From positions 1-28,172 of the forward strand of contig CAMZDE010000008.1 of NCBI GenBank assembly GCA_947305255.1: 28,172 nt of DNA, in the 5' to 3' direction. Below the pieces are notes generated by a model that did no database searches, was not told the origin of the DNA, and saw nothing but the letters and a program-made list of their open reading frames with translations. Shown here one piece after another: positions 13,108 to 21,668 of the stretch. Every line of letters begins with the position of its first letter. The first letter of the stretch is position 1. Origin of the DNA: an uncultured Alphaproteobacteria bacterium. GTDB lineage: Bacteria; Pseudomonadota; Alphaproteobacteria; Rs-D84. Both the position numbers and the translations under genes were made by a program.

Positions 13108-13656
13108 TTAAATCCGGCGTAAAAACACAAATCGGGCGCGACCATAGGTTTTGTCTTTGATTACATCCCAGCCATCAATCGTGGGCATATCATGAATCTT
13201 TTCAAATTCCCAGATTAAAATCGCACCGCTTTTCACGACAGGTGTCAATTTTTTTACGAATGCCGCACCCAAATCAAAATCGGCATAGGGCGCATCTACA
13301 AAAATCAAATCGGCCGTCGAACCAAAACGTGAAATTGCCGCAATCGCATCTGTATTTTCAATTTTTGCATTGCAATTTATTGATTTTACGTTATTTTTAA
13401 TAGTATTAATTGACGTTGCCGCGTTATCTGTAAATATTACGTTCGCGTTTTCATACCGCGACAGACATTCCAGACCAAACGCCCCAGAACCCCCAAACAC
13501 GTCCCAAACCGTAATCGGACGCGACACATCTAAAACGCCATTTAACATATTGAATAACGCGCCACGTGCCAAACTCTGTGTTGGCCGTGCATCTGGGGGC
13601 AGACCTAATTTTTTGCCCCGAAAACGCCCAGAAATAATTTGCAATTTTGAATTCAT
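13108..13656 (-). CDS. rsmD: 16S rRNA (guanine966-N2)-methyltransferase RsmD (182 aa)
   Basis: Methylates G966 of 16S rRNA with SAM. N-terminal landmarks are IISGRFRGKKL (8-18) and RPTQSLARGALFNML (24-38; the usual form is RPT..RVRE.LFNIL). The SAM-binding motif VWDVFGGSGAFGLE spans 50-63. The catalytic motif IV reads VDAPY (120-124) where the family normally has DPPY or DPPF. Length is normal (about 185). The start at 13656 is 17 nt from the divergent tadA start, so the promoters must overlap the opposite genes or the leaders must be very short. Confidence 0.92.
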   Translation of the reverse strand: MNSKLQIISGRFRGKKLGLPPDARPTQSLARGALFNMLNGVLDVSRPITVWDVFGGSGAFGLECLSRYENANVIFTDNAATSINTIKNNVKSINCNAKIENTDAIAAISRFGSTADLIFVDAPYADFDLGAAFVKKLTPVVKSGAILIWEFEKIHDMPTIDGWDVIKDKTYGRARFVFLRRI

Positions 13657-13673
13657 GGTATAAAGTGTATCTT

Positions 13674-14123
13674 ATGAATTTTATGAATCAAGCATTTATT
13701 TTGGCAAAACGCGCATTTGAACATGACGATGTGCCTATTGGCGCAGTTATCGTTCGTGACGGCAAAATTATTGCACGCGGTGAAAATAGGGTGCAAAAGT
13801 CAAAGAATCCAACACTGCACGCCGAAATAGTCGCAATAAACAAGGCTTGTAAAAAATTAGGACAAAAATTCTTGGACGATTGCGACATTTATGTGACATT
13901 GGAACCTTGCAGCATGTGTGCGACGGCCATATCATTTGCGCGCATAAAAAATATATATTTTGCAGCCACTGACGAGAAAGGCGGCGGAATTACCGCAAAT
14001 GCAAAAATATTTGAAAACGACAAACATTTATGGCGTCCAAATATAATCCAAATGCCTGAATACGCTGAACAATCCGCGAACGTATTGCGCGAATTTTTTG
14101 CAATCCGCCGAAACAAAGGGTAA
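13674..14123 (+). CDS. tadA: tRNA-adenosine deaminase TadA (149 aa)
   Basis: Deaminates A34 to inosine in tRNA-Arg(ACG), an essential wobble modification. Zinc deaminase motifs: HAE (H and catalytic E in TLHAEIVAINKA) and PCSMCATAI with both Cys ligands. The N-terminal DDVPIGAVIV and the RIKNIYFAATDEKGG segment are family-typical. I start at 13674 (MNFMNQAF); a frame extends back to 13647 but gives non-homologous residues and would overlap rsmD. No clear ribosome-binding site is visible. A TATAAA at 13660-13665 could give an almost leaderless mRNA. Four nt separate its stop from the next gene. A general cytidine or guanine deaminase is a less likely alternative. Confidence 0.93.
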   Translation: MNFMNQAFILAKRAFEHDDVPIGAVIVRDGKIIARGENRVQKSKNPTLHAEIVAINKACKKLGQKFLDDCDIYVTLEPCSMCATAISFARIKNIYFAATDEKGGGITANAKIFENDKHLWRPNIIQMPEYAEQSANVLREFFAIRRNKG

Positions 14124-14127
14124 AAAT

Positions 14128-14871
14128 ATGTTAACCGATAAATGGATTATTACAGATAAAATATTTAATAACAACGGCACAATTACATACACTATGAAAC
14201 CCGTTGATATTGGGCACACTATACCTGACAAAAAGTTGACCAGCATACGTGACAAAGCATTCGTTGGAACATATACTGATTCAGAATTAAATTCGATATC
14301 TAAAAAATATAATAATTTTTGTTGTGATATTGGAACTGTTGAAAGCACCAGATTGATAAACTATAACCCAAACGAAGAATTATTTTGTTTCTTAAAATTT
14401 TTTAATGGGAAATTTGGCGATTTTTATTCTGCATTACCATTTGATTGCAGCAACAAACTTTTTGCCCCCAAAGATCGGATATTACTAGGAATGCAAAAGA
14501 CGCAAGACGGCATGCCGTATTTCGTATTTGTTAAAAACATAACGACAGGTAAAAGCATAGACGATTTTGAAACCGACGCTAAAACAACCGATTATCAAGA
14601 ATTTGTGGTTATCGGCAAAGGCCAAACAGAAATCCAAGAAGACACAAAGATAGCCAACGAAGTTATAATCAAAACATATAAATTCGGCACTTTGCGTACA
14701 GAATTCAGTTTTCTGGGATCACTGCCGTTATTCATTACAAAACCCGGTGATAAATTATTAATAGAATGCAGATACAACCCAATACACAGGAAATATTTTG
14801 TTGATATTTTGCGAAATATAACTGTGGACAATATACGTTCTGAATATTTATTATCTCAAGATGTAAGATAA
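14128..14871 (+). CDS. hypothetical protein downstream of tadA (247 aa)
   Basis: Not recognised. No signal peptide or membrane segment is seen, and the composition is that of a soluble alpha/beta protein (FVVIGKGQTEIQ, FITKPGDKLLIECRYNP, YFVDILRNITVDN). The ATG at 14128 follows AAAGG, 4 nt after the tadA stop; a frame reaching back to an in-frame TTG at 14098 would overlap tadA. Two adjacent Cys lie near residue 65. The coding sequence looks a little richer in A/T than tadA, which could mean recent acquisition. It is co-transcribed with tadA and closed by a terminator. Function unknown. Confidence 0.75.
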   Translation: MLTDKWIITDKIFNNNGTITYTMKPVDIGHTIPDKKLTSIRDKAFVGTYTDSELNSISKKYNNFCCDIGTVESTRLINYNPNEELFCFLKFFNGKFGDFYSALPFDCSNKLFAPKDRILLGMQKTQDGMPYFVFVKNITTGKSIDDFETDAKTTDYQEFVVIGKGQTEIQEDTKIANEVIIKTYKFGTLRTEFSFLGSLPLFITKPGDKLLIECRYNPIHRKYFVDILRNITVDNIRSEYLLSQDVR

Positions 14872-14901
14872 AAAAACACTCGCGTTTTGCGGGTGTTTTT
14901 T
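14871..14901. terminator. bidirectional terminator between the 247-aa gene and gpmI
   Basis: Six A, CACTCGC, a GTTTT loop, GCGGGTG and a T run. It begins on the last base of the stop codon and lies between two convergent genes. Confidence 0.88.
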
Positions 14902-14913
14902 TATCAACTATTT

Positions 14914-16386
14914 TTATATTAATGATTTTCCGGTCATTTCTTTCGGTTGTTTCAACCCTAATAATTTTAATATAGTTGGTGCAACATCGGCCAAACCACC
15001 GTTTTTAAGTTTCTTAATCGGCAAATTTGACACTAAAATCGCACGCACCCGATTATTAGTATGCGCTGTCCACGGCGAATTGCTTTTGTCGTCCCACATT
15101 TTTTCAGCGTTTCCGTGGTCTGCAATAATCAGTATTTGCCCGTCTAATTCCAATACTGCCGGCACAATTTTTGATAATTGTTCGTCCAGAACCTGCATCG
15201 CTTGAATGGTCGCCTTTTCATTCCCAGTATGCCCAACCATATCGCCATTTGCAAAATTCATCAACACAACATCAAATTTTGATAAACGTGGCAACAGGGC
15301 GGCCGTAATTTCCCGCGCAGACATTTCGGGTTTCATATCAAACGTTGCGACATTCGGTGAATCAATTAACACTTTTTCTTCGTTTTCAAAATCAATCGTT
15401 CGTTCTGCATCCATGAAATAGGTCACATGATTATATTTTTCTGTTTCGGCAATACGTAACTGTGTTAATCCGCTTTTCGCGATAACATCACCCAAAGCAT
15501 TATTCACAGCAATATCGTCCAACAGGGCGGGACATTTTTCATTTAATCCTTCGCCATACTGTGAAAAGCAAAGTATATGCGCGCCTGTTTTTACCATTTC
15601 GCGCATAATCTGACGCGCACGATCACTACGATAATTTCCAAAAATAAAACCATCACGTTTTGTAATTTTTGTTGGTTTAATGACAGTCGGCTTAAAAAAT
15701 TCATCGGTCACGCCGTCGGCATAAAATTGTTTGATTGCGTCATCTATGCCGGCCGCCGTATATTCAGATTTACCACGCGCCAACGCATCGAACGCCAACT
15801 GCGTCCTATCCATATTTTTGTTTCTATCCATCGTGTAATAACGACCCGACAAAGTCCCAAAGAACGCGCGACCGTCTGCAAAATAGGGTGCCAAAGTTTG
15901 TTTAATCAAACGAACATATTTCATCGCGCTGCGCGGCGGCGTGTCGCGTCCATCACCAATAAAATGAATACAAACACGCAATCCAGTATCCAAAACATAT
16001 TTCATTATAACCAATTCGTCGCGAATATCCGAATGCACACGTCCATCAGACATCAGTCCTGCAAAATGCACAATTCCGCCATCACGTTTGACGTCCGCGA
16101 TAAATTTATTCAGCGGTTTATTTTTACCCCAATTTTCGCGCGAAAACCGCAACAGATATTGCATAACAACACGCCCCGCGCCGATACAAATGTGTCCAAC
16201 CTCTGAATTACCCATTAAATTCCCCGGCAACCCAACGGCGGTTCCACTGGCGCGCAACAATGAATTCGGATATTTTTTTATCAATTTATTAAAGAAAGGC
16301 ATTTTGGCCAACGCGACCGCATTATGTTTTTTTTCTTCACGAACACCGACACCATCTAAAATGCATAAAACAACAGGTTTTGTCAT
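14914..16386 (-). CDS. gpmI: 2,3-bisphosphoglycerate-independent phosphoglycerate mutase (490 aa)
   Basis: Interconverts 3- and 2-phosphoglycerate in glycolysis using two Mn2+ ions and a phosphoserine. Landmarks: CILDGVG with metal ligand D11, MGNSEVGH with catalytic Ser61, LMSDGRVHSD, GDGRDTPPRSA, LSGRYYTMDRN, FGNYRSDRARQ, then FANGDMVGHTG and IADHGNAEKM near the C-terminus. Length fits (about 500-515), and the end of the family (KEMTGKSLI) is intact. I start at 16386 (MTKPVV, GGGG upstream). The open frame runs back to 16470, but that would place the start upstream of the promoter -10 and adds 28 unlike residues. Confidence 0.96.
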   Translation of the reverse strand: MTKPVVLCILDGVGVREEKKHNAVALAKMPFFNKLIKKYPNSLLRASGTAVGLPGNLMGNSEVGHICIGAGRVVMQYLLRFSRENWGKNKPLNKFIADVKRDGGIVHFAGLMSDGRVHSDIRDELVIMKYVLDTGLRVCIHFIGDGRDTPPRSAMKYVRLIKQTLAPYFADGRAFFGTLSGRYYTMDRNKNMDRTQLAFDALARGKSEYTAAGIDDAIKQFYADGVTDEFFKPTVIKPTKITKRDGFIFGNYRSDRARQIMREMVKTGAHILCFSQYGEGLNEKCPALLDDIAVNNALGDVIAKSGLTQLRIAETEKYNHVTYFMDAERTIDFENEEKVLIDSPNVATFDMKPEMSAREITAALLPRLSKFDVVLMNFANGDMVGHTGNEKATIQAMQVLDEQLSKIVPAVLELDGQILIIADHGNAEKMWDDKSNSPWTAHTNNRVRAILVSNLPIKKLKNGGLADVAPTILKLLGLKQPKEMTGKSLI

Positions 16387-16426
16387 CTTTTTCCCCACAT
16401 AAATAAAAAGTTCTTGTCTGACAACG

Positions 16427-16478
16427 ATTGTATCACAATGCTTTTTTGATTGCAAAACAAAAAGAAACATTGTATATA
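16427..16478. promoter_or_regulatory. divergent promoter pair sharing one palindromic -35 box
   Basis: TTGCAA at 16450-16455 is its own reverse complement. To the left it sits 17 nt from TACAAT (minus strand, 16432-16427) for gpmI; to the right it sits 17 nt from TATATA (16473-16478) for the XRE regulator. Both have ideal spacing, so RNA polymerase can probably use only one direction at a time. Confidence 0.65.
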
Positions 16479-16525
16479 TAAGAATTAAGGAAATAAATCA
16501 TAATATCTATTGCGGAGAAGAAAAA

Positions 16526-16939
16526 ATGCACCAAAAACCAATACTTGTCACTGCTGTCGATTCTCATATTGGCCAACGTATTCAGTTGCGTCGTGTTATG
16601 TTGGGGCTGACACAATCAGATTTAGCACAACGTTGTGGTATCAGTTTTCAGCAAATTCAAAAATATGAAACGGCGGGAAATCGCATTCCTGCGGCACGCC
16701 TTTTTGATATCAGTCAGGCTTTGCAGACATCTGTTGCTTTTTTCTTTATGGGATTGCCTGGTAATTTTCCGCCAGAAACAAAATCTAATCGTTCAATGCG
16801 CGTTTCAGAACAGAAAAGTGATGATCCGTTGGCAAAATCAGAATCTTTGCAATTGGTGAATTTGTATTGGAATTTACCGAACGATGATCAACGCGCCATG
16901 GTAATGAAAATGTTAAAAACCTTAACCGGAAACGAATAA
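16526..16939 (+). CDS. XRE-family HTH transcriptional regulator (137 aa)
   Basis: DNA-binding protein with a Cro/C1-type HTH at about residues 14-70: IGQRIQLRRVMLGLTQSDLA, CGISFQQIQKYETAGNRIP and LFDISQALQTSVAFFF. The remaining ~65 residues form a Ser/Lys-rich linker and a helix (LQLVNLYWNLP, RAMVMKMLKTL). This is a common alphaproteobacterial single-domain regulator; its targets are not deducible. The ATG at 16526 has GGAG about 9 nt upstream. It is divergent from gpmI with a shared -35 box, so it could influence gpmI or itself. Single-gene unit with its own terminator. Confidence 0.93.
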   Translation: MHQKPILVTAVDSHIGQRIQLRRVMLGLTQSDLAQRCGISFQQIQKYETAGNRIPAARLFDISQALQTSVAFFFMGLPGNFPPETKSNRSMRVSEQKSDDPLAKSESLQLVNLYWNLPNDDQRAMVMKMLKTLTGNE

Positions 16940-16957
16940 AGCAAAAATAACACATAC

Positions 16958-16984
16958 AAAAACCGCCCATCGGCGGCTTTTTTT
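16958..16984. terminator. bidirectional terminator
   Basis: A-run, CCGCC, a CATC loop, GGCGG, C and a T run. On the minus strand the same hairpin is followed by five T. It serves the XRE gene and the convergent Cys-rich gene. Confidence 0.85.
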
Positions 16985-16992
16985 ATTATTGA

Positions 16993-18354
16993 TTATTCTT
17001 CCGACGAACTACTATTATTTGCCCCCAGAACACATGTAATATAATCCGCGCCACTTAACCCCCAACATCTTTCCTTAGACGGATTTGTTGTGACATCGCC
17101 ATATTCCAGTTGATCTTTCCCCATGGTTCTGGTTGCTGACTTACAATAACAATCGTCAATATCGGCATATTGCCCAACCGAACATTCTATACATTTACCA
17201 TAACTATTTTTAGCGGGATTACGACAAACGTTATCTGTGAATGTGTTGCAACTCTCTGTACATTTACCGCGCCCAGAGTTGTTTCCCCAATATAACTTGT
17301 TTGGATCTTTGCAGCGCGCGCGATAACATCCTTCGCTTGATAAATATTTTTCTTGAACACCGCTATTGCTTTCATAAGAATCTTTCCACGAAGCGTCGCA
17401 CCAAACGGTTCCGGCACTACAATTATTTGACGACATCTGACATTTACGCGCCCCATTCAAACGCGTATATCCTTGGGCACACAATGTTTTTGTAGTCCCA
17501 GACGCGGCAGGTGCAGTTATCAACAGTGTTCTACCGTCGCCACTGGCACCTGTGTGCCCCCCAGCCGCCGACAACAATATAGGTTGTACCGAAACCCCGT
17601 GTCCTTCATCACCAAAACCATCGTGACCAACAATTCCCAAAACGATAGCCTGTCTGTGTTCTTTTGCCTGCGATGTTAATTTTTTATGATCAAATTTTAT
17701 AACTTTCGTTGCCACTGGAGATGCCAATGCACCAACACACGTATTATTATTACATTGCGCAATATTTCTGATTGCGTCAGTTCCAGTATAAGCAGCTGCC
17801 CCAGAACCATTTGATTTCAAACTCTCGATAGTTGTTTTATAATTGGTATTATCGCACGCATAATCACCCACATTATTATCTGTTTTTGTTTGACATGCAT
17901 ATCCATCCCAACCCATTTCACAAAACCATGCACACTGCAATTCCGGATTATTAGGCTTAGAAAAAGTAATTTCATATGGTGTATCCGACGATACAGAAAT
18001 TTGCGTCAAACAAAATTCCGCCCCGTGTTCCGTAATACCATGTGCAATCCACGCTATTATCGCCTGATCATCTTCATCTGTTGTTGCAGGCGCACCACCG
18101 TTGGGACCTTTCGGCCATGCCCATCCTTCTTTTAACCTGAAATCACCCGTATCACCGTTTGTTTCTATAACATTTGAACCAATCTTTGGATTTCCCTATT
18201 TGGCCTTTATAGTATCGTCTATTTTAAACTCTCCATAATAACTAACAGACCAAAAGTTACGCGTATAGCAAGATTTCCATTCAGGAATACAACCATCACC
18301 AAACGCCGGTGATAAAATCAAAAAAACTAATAATGATAGGCATGTTTTCTTCAT
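16993..18354 (-). pseudogene. Cys-rich secreted protein gene interrupted by one amber codon
   Basis: Reading from the ATG at 18354 gives a signal peptide (MKKTCLSLLVFLILSPAFG) and 52 residues, then a single TAG at 18198-18196. The same frame then stays open for 400 more codons to 16993, so the intact product would be 453 aa. The downstream part can be read from an in-frame TTG at 18009 (338 aa), but that product has no signal peptide. The protein is extremely Cys-rich, with many Cys pairs (CIECSVGQY, CYCKS, CRNPAKNSYGKC), and has a Gly-rich segment (GHDGFGDEGHG, GGHTGASGDG). CAG to TAG is one base change. TAG ends other intact genes here, so recoding is unlikely. It lies 13 nt after the 877-aa gene. 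Recent pseudogene, phase state or base error all fit. Confidence 0.8.
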
Positions 18355-18367
18355 TGTAACAACTCTC

Positions 18368-21001
18368 TTATTTCAAATAACACGTGCTGTTATACCAACC
18401 GCCGCCCAATTCGGTACATTTATCTTCATACCATGCATCTTTGAATTTGCATTTGCCATTTTTATATTCCGCCAATTTATTATCACCGGCCTGCAATTCA
18501 CATAATTGACGATCTGTTGGTTTCATACAAATTCCCCAACCAAAAGACCCGTTACCAGATTCGTTAAGAGTGATACCATTCTTATCAACGCGCGCCTTAT
18601 GCCCTGAAAAACCGGTTTTCTTTAAGAAACTCAAATCCGAATCCGTTCCATAAACGCTTTTCAACCAAGTCGAAGGAATCAAGACAACATCACTCGTTTC
18701 AACACCATAATCAGATGCAGCCCACAACAACATTCCTTCGCCTGTGATTGTGTCACATTCTCTGGCCAATTGACGAACCAAATTGCTACGAATGTCCCTG
18801 ATAACATTTTCTATGATATCATCAGATTGAGCAATATTTGAAATAATAGTAAAATTCAAATCTGTGACATTATGACCAGATGTCATCCCTGCACGTGAAA
18901 TAACATGCTTACGAATTGCCGCAGCGGCCGCCATTCCAGAACTAGTTTGTGCAGCAGCTGCTTCATCGCGTGGCACAGACAACACATTACTGCCTGTGCC
19001 AGATGTCATTAAATTTCCACCACAAAAATCATCAACACGACTTAAAAGTGCCTTTCTAATATCTTCTTCAGAACGCAATCTGCAACCCCACGGATAACCA
19101 TTCTTGTCATCGTCATCACATAATTCTTTAGCATATTCACGCAATGATGTTTCACACCCCTGGGCCACACGAACAGAATCAGCAATATTGACATATTCTA
19201 ATAAAGAATCTAATCCGCATTTTCCACCACCAGAATTAGGATTTTGTGTTATCTTTTTCGTTGCATCATCATAAACACATCCGTTGACATCGCCGTACAA
19301 TGCCGCACAAGCCAACACAGAATCACGACACATATCATGTGCTGCAATTGCAGATATGGCCCCCGTCCGTTTTGCAAGAGATTCACCACCTAAAACCTCT
19401 AAATCACCAGTTTGTTTATTATAACATTCGGCGATTGTTTCAATACAAGAATCTTTGACAGATTGAATCTTGACATCTTGCGCCTGAGCAATTTGAATCA
19501 ATGCAGCCCGCTTATATTCAGTCCAAACCGTGTCCGCAATGCCGCGGCAAGTATCTAATGCGGCGGTCACAAACATCTTACGCGTTTCTAAGAATTCATC
19601 AAAATTCTTATTCGCCGCCAAAACATCGCCAGACGAAGTCAATTTAATCAAATTGTTCAAATCAAACAAAGCCTTAGAATAAATAGGTTCACCGGTAATT
19701 TGGTTTATATACATGCCAGTATAATCTAAGCATTTTTCATAATTTTCACCACACGCAGTTGGTTGACGCATTGCTGATTCAACACGATTCAAACACGCAT
19801 TCACATCCGCAGAATTGTGCGCACGATATTCTTCAAGGCGCGCTTCGCGTAGATATTTTTCAGCCGTTCTTATCGTGTTTTGAACAGATTCTTTTTTGGC
19901 ATTAATGCTTTTTTCATATATATTACAATCTTGGGTTATCATAATAGAATAGGCGGACCGAGCCAAATTAAACGCCGCGTCACCACCACATTCATTTTTT
20001 GCAATCGCATAACATTGACGATGCGCTGCATTATAAAGATCCGTACCTTCTATATCAGACATATTTGTATATCCAGTCGAACCAAAAGACATACCAACAT
20101 TTGTACTAAACGCAGAGACGTCACCCGAAAAAACATCATCAGAATCAGCAAAACTGAACATACCGGAAACATCCAGCACACCAGTCGATACCGGTGTCGC
20201 ACTCACAGATGACGTTGATTTATAACTCTTTTTCCCCGACAAAAGCTCAGATATATTATCCAATAATTTCTGTGACGCAGATGTATCGCGCTTAATAGCA
20301 GCTTCACCCTCGGACGCAGTGTACATTGCGTTTACTTCTGCCGCAGTTTTATCAACCACATCCAAATTATTATTTTGAAAATCCGCCAACATCGTCAACG
20401 CCTGATCCAGCGAATCGGATGTTTTACGAAAATTAACAAAACGATCACTGCAATAACAACGACGATACGTATCATTCGCAGTCGCACAAAATTGATCCAT
20501 ACAGGTTGCATACGAATCGCGACACGCCGCGTAACCACCGCCAATCTTGCTAACATCGCTGAACACCGCAGTTGCGCGAGATTTCGCAGCACGTGACACG
20601 TTTGCATTATTCTTTGACGCCGTACGCACCACAGAATTTGATTTTGCAGAACGCCCGACCGTTGCATTCTTAGACGACGCAGTACGCGAAACAGTTGCGT
20701 TTTCAGCCGATTCCGCCACAGAACGCGTGGACGTTGTCCGATTCGATGTGGCGGTCCGCGAAACCGTCGGACGCGCACTGACTGTGCGAGAACGATGCCC
20801 ATTTTGGGCCGCATTACGTGCAATCACAGATGTTGCAGAACGACGAATCGATGCAGACGACACAGAATCAGGATTTGAATTCATTGTTCGTGTCACAGAT
20901 GTGCGCCCAACCGCCGTTTGTGCACCAAACGCAACAGCCGGAAAAACCGCCGCGCACACGAATGTTTTTACAAAATTCTTAAAAAATCCCACCAATGTCA
21001 T
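18368..21001 (-). CDS. large Cys-rich secreted protein (877 aa)
   Basis: Signal peptide with probable cleavage after AFGA (27). Residues 28-145 are a low-complexity basic Ser/Arg/Ala/Asn stretch built from short units such as ATVSRTASSKN. From 160 the protein is globular and Cys-rich, opening with CRDSYATC, MDQFCA and RRCYCSDRF (C160, C167, C172, C182, C184). Later Cys pairs recur through CGGD, CNIYEKS, CLDYTGMY, CRGIADT, CIETIAECYN and CKFKDAWYEDKC, and it ends in a CYLK tail. No known domain or membrane anchor is recognised; many disulphides in the envelope or outside the cell are inferred. It follows the CPVC membrane protein and the 197-aa protein and has its own promoter candidate. Confidence 0.85.
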   Translation of the reverse strand: MTLVGFFKNFVKTFVCAAVFPAVAFGAQTAVGRTSVTRTMNSNPDSVSSASIRRSATSVIARNAAQNGHRSRTVSARPTVSRTATSNRTTSTRSVAESAENATVSRTASSKNATVGRSAKSNSVVRTASKNNANVSRAAKSRATAVFSDVSKIGGGYAACRDSYATCMDQFCATANDTYRRCYCSDRFVNFRKTSDSLDQALTMLADFQNNNLDVVDKTAAEVNAMYTASEGEAAIKRDTSASQKLLDNISELLSGKKSYKSTSSVSATPVSTGVLDVSGMFSFADSDDVFSGDVSAFSTNVGMSFGSTGYTNMSDIEGTDLYNAAHRQCYAIAKNECGGDAAFNLARSAYSIMITQDCNIYEKSINAKKESVQNTIRTAEKYLREARLEEYRAHNSADVNACLNRVESAMRQPTACGENYEKCLDYTGMYINQITGEPIYSKALFDLNNLIKLTSSGDVLAANKNFDEFLETRKMFVTAALDTCRGIADTVWTEYKRAALIQIAQAQDVKIQSVKDSCIETIAECYNKQTGDLEVLGGESLAKRTGAISAIAAHDMCRDSVLACAALYGDVNGCVYDDATKKITQNPNSGGGKCGLDSLLEYVNIADSVRVAQGCETSLREYAKELCDDDDKNGYPWGCRLRSEEDIRKALLSRVDDFCGGNLMTSGTGSNVLSVPRDEAAAAQTSSGMAAAAAIRKHVISRAGMTSGHNVTDLNFTIISNIAQSDDIIENVIRDIRSNLVRQLARECDTITGEGMLLWAASDYGVETSDVVLIPSTWLKSVYGTDSDLSFLKKTGFSGHKARVDKNGITLNESGNGSFGWGICMKPTDRQLCELQAGDNKLAEYKNGKCKFKDAWYEDKCTELGGGWYNSTCYLK

Positions 21002-21016
21002 TCTCTTTACTTCTTT

Positions 21017-21046
21017 ATTTTATCATTTTTCCTAGATTTAAATCAA
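21017..21046 (-). promoter_or_regulatory. possible internal promoter of the 877-aa gene
   Basis: On the minus strand, TTGATT (21046-21041), 18 nt, TAAAAT (21022-21017), in the 50-nt gap after the 197-aa gene. An AAGTAAAGAGA purine run precedes the ATG at 21001. Confidence 0.45.
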
Positions 21047-21051
21047 GCGCT

Positions 21052-21645
21052 TTATTCAATGCAACAATTCACCGCGTTTTTTACCCATTGACCCAAACGC
21101 TTAACCCCAGAAACTTTGCCACCAGATTTAGTGGTTTTCATAGGTTCTGGATTGGTGGTTTTACACGCCGTTGTTGCACCATCATAAAAAGCCGGCACGG
21201 ATTCATGAACGCCGTCTAAATCAATCAGATGCATATTCAACCCCCAAAACAGAGAATACAAATCATATGCGCGCGCAAACATTTCATAGGCGTCTTTTTT
21301 GCGGCCGGCACCAATCGCTTTGGTACCAACTTCGTATAAACGCATAGATGCCGCCAAAAGATGTTTAGAAATACACCAAACTTCGCCATCATCTGGGCCT
21401 GATTTTTTGACAATACGTTCCATTAATTCTTTGCGCATATTACGCACAGTGTTAATCAAATCATAAAAACCAACCTTACCAGTTTTGGCACCACTGAAAA
21501 AGAAGTGTTCTTCCAAAGATACCAAATTCATCAGCGCGATTGACAAATCCTGATCCGAAGACAAATCCAAAGGATTCGCCTTTTTTGCGGCATCTAATTT
21601 TTCAATCATTTCTTCCATTGACAATTTTTTTGATGTTTTCTTCAT
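21052..21645 (-). CDS. conserved hypothetical helical protein, Patescibacteria-like (197 aa)
   Basis: Function unknown. Soluble and helical, without a signal peptide. Landmarks: NPLDLSSDQDLSIALMNL (24-41), EEHFFFSGAKTGK (45-57), TVRNMRKELMERIVK (66-80), GEVWCISKHLLAASMRLYEV (87-106) and AYDLYSLFWGLN (126-137). The C-terminal ~50 residues are basic and end NCCIE. From memory this wording (GEVWCISKHLLAASMRL, LYSLFWG) closely matches a family common in CPR/Patescibacteria genomes; I could not check this here. It starts 23 nt after the CPVC membrane gene and precedes the Cys-rich secreted genes, so it is part of one operon. Confidence 0.8.
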   Translation of the reverse strand: MKKTSKKLSMEEMIEKLDAAKKANPLDLSSDQDLSIALMNLVSLEEHFFFSGAKTGKVGFYDLINTVRNMRKELMERIVKKSGPDDGEVWCISKHLLAASMRLYEVGTKAIGAGRKKDAYEMFARAYDLYSLFWGLNMHLIDLDGVHESVPAFYDGATTACKTTNPEPMKTTKSGGKVSGVKRLGQWVKNAVNCCIE

Positions 21646-21668
21646 TTTCTTGTTTCCTTTTTATTTCC

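Noticed and set aside
16387..16470. 28-codon N-terminal extension of GpmI (start at 16470)
   Set aside because: It lies upstream of the predicted transcription start, and the family begins at MTKPVV (16386).
16993..18354. TAG read as a sense codon (genetic recoding) in the Cys-rich gene
   Set aside because: TAG ends the 1177-aa gene just before a strong terminator and also ends the HNH gene, so it acts as a stop in this genome.
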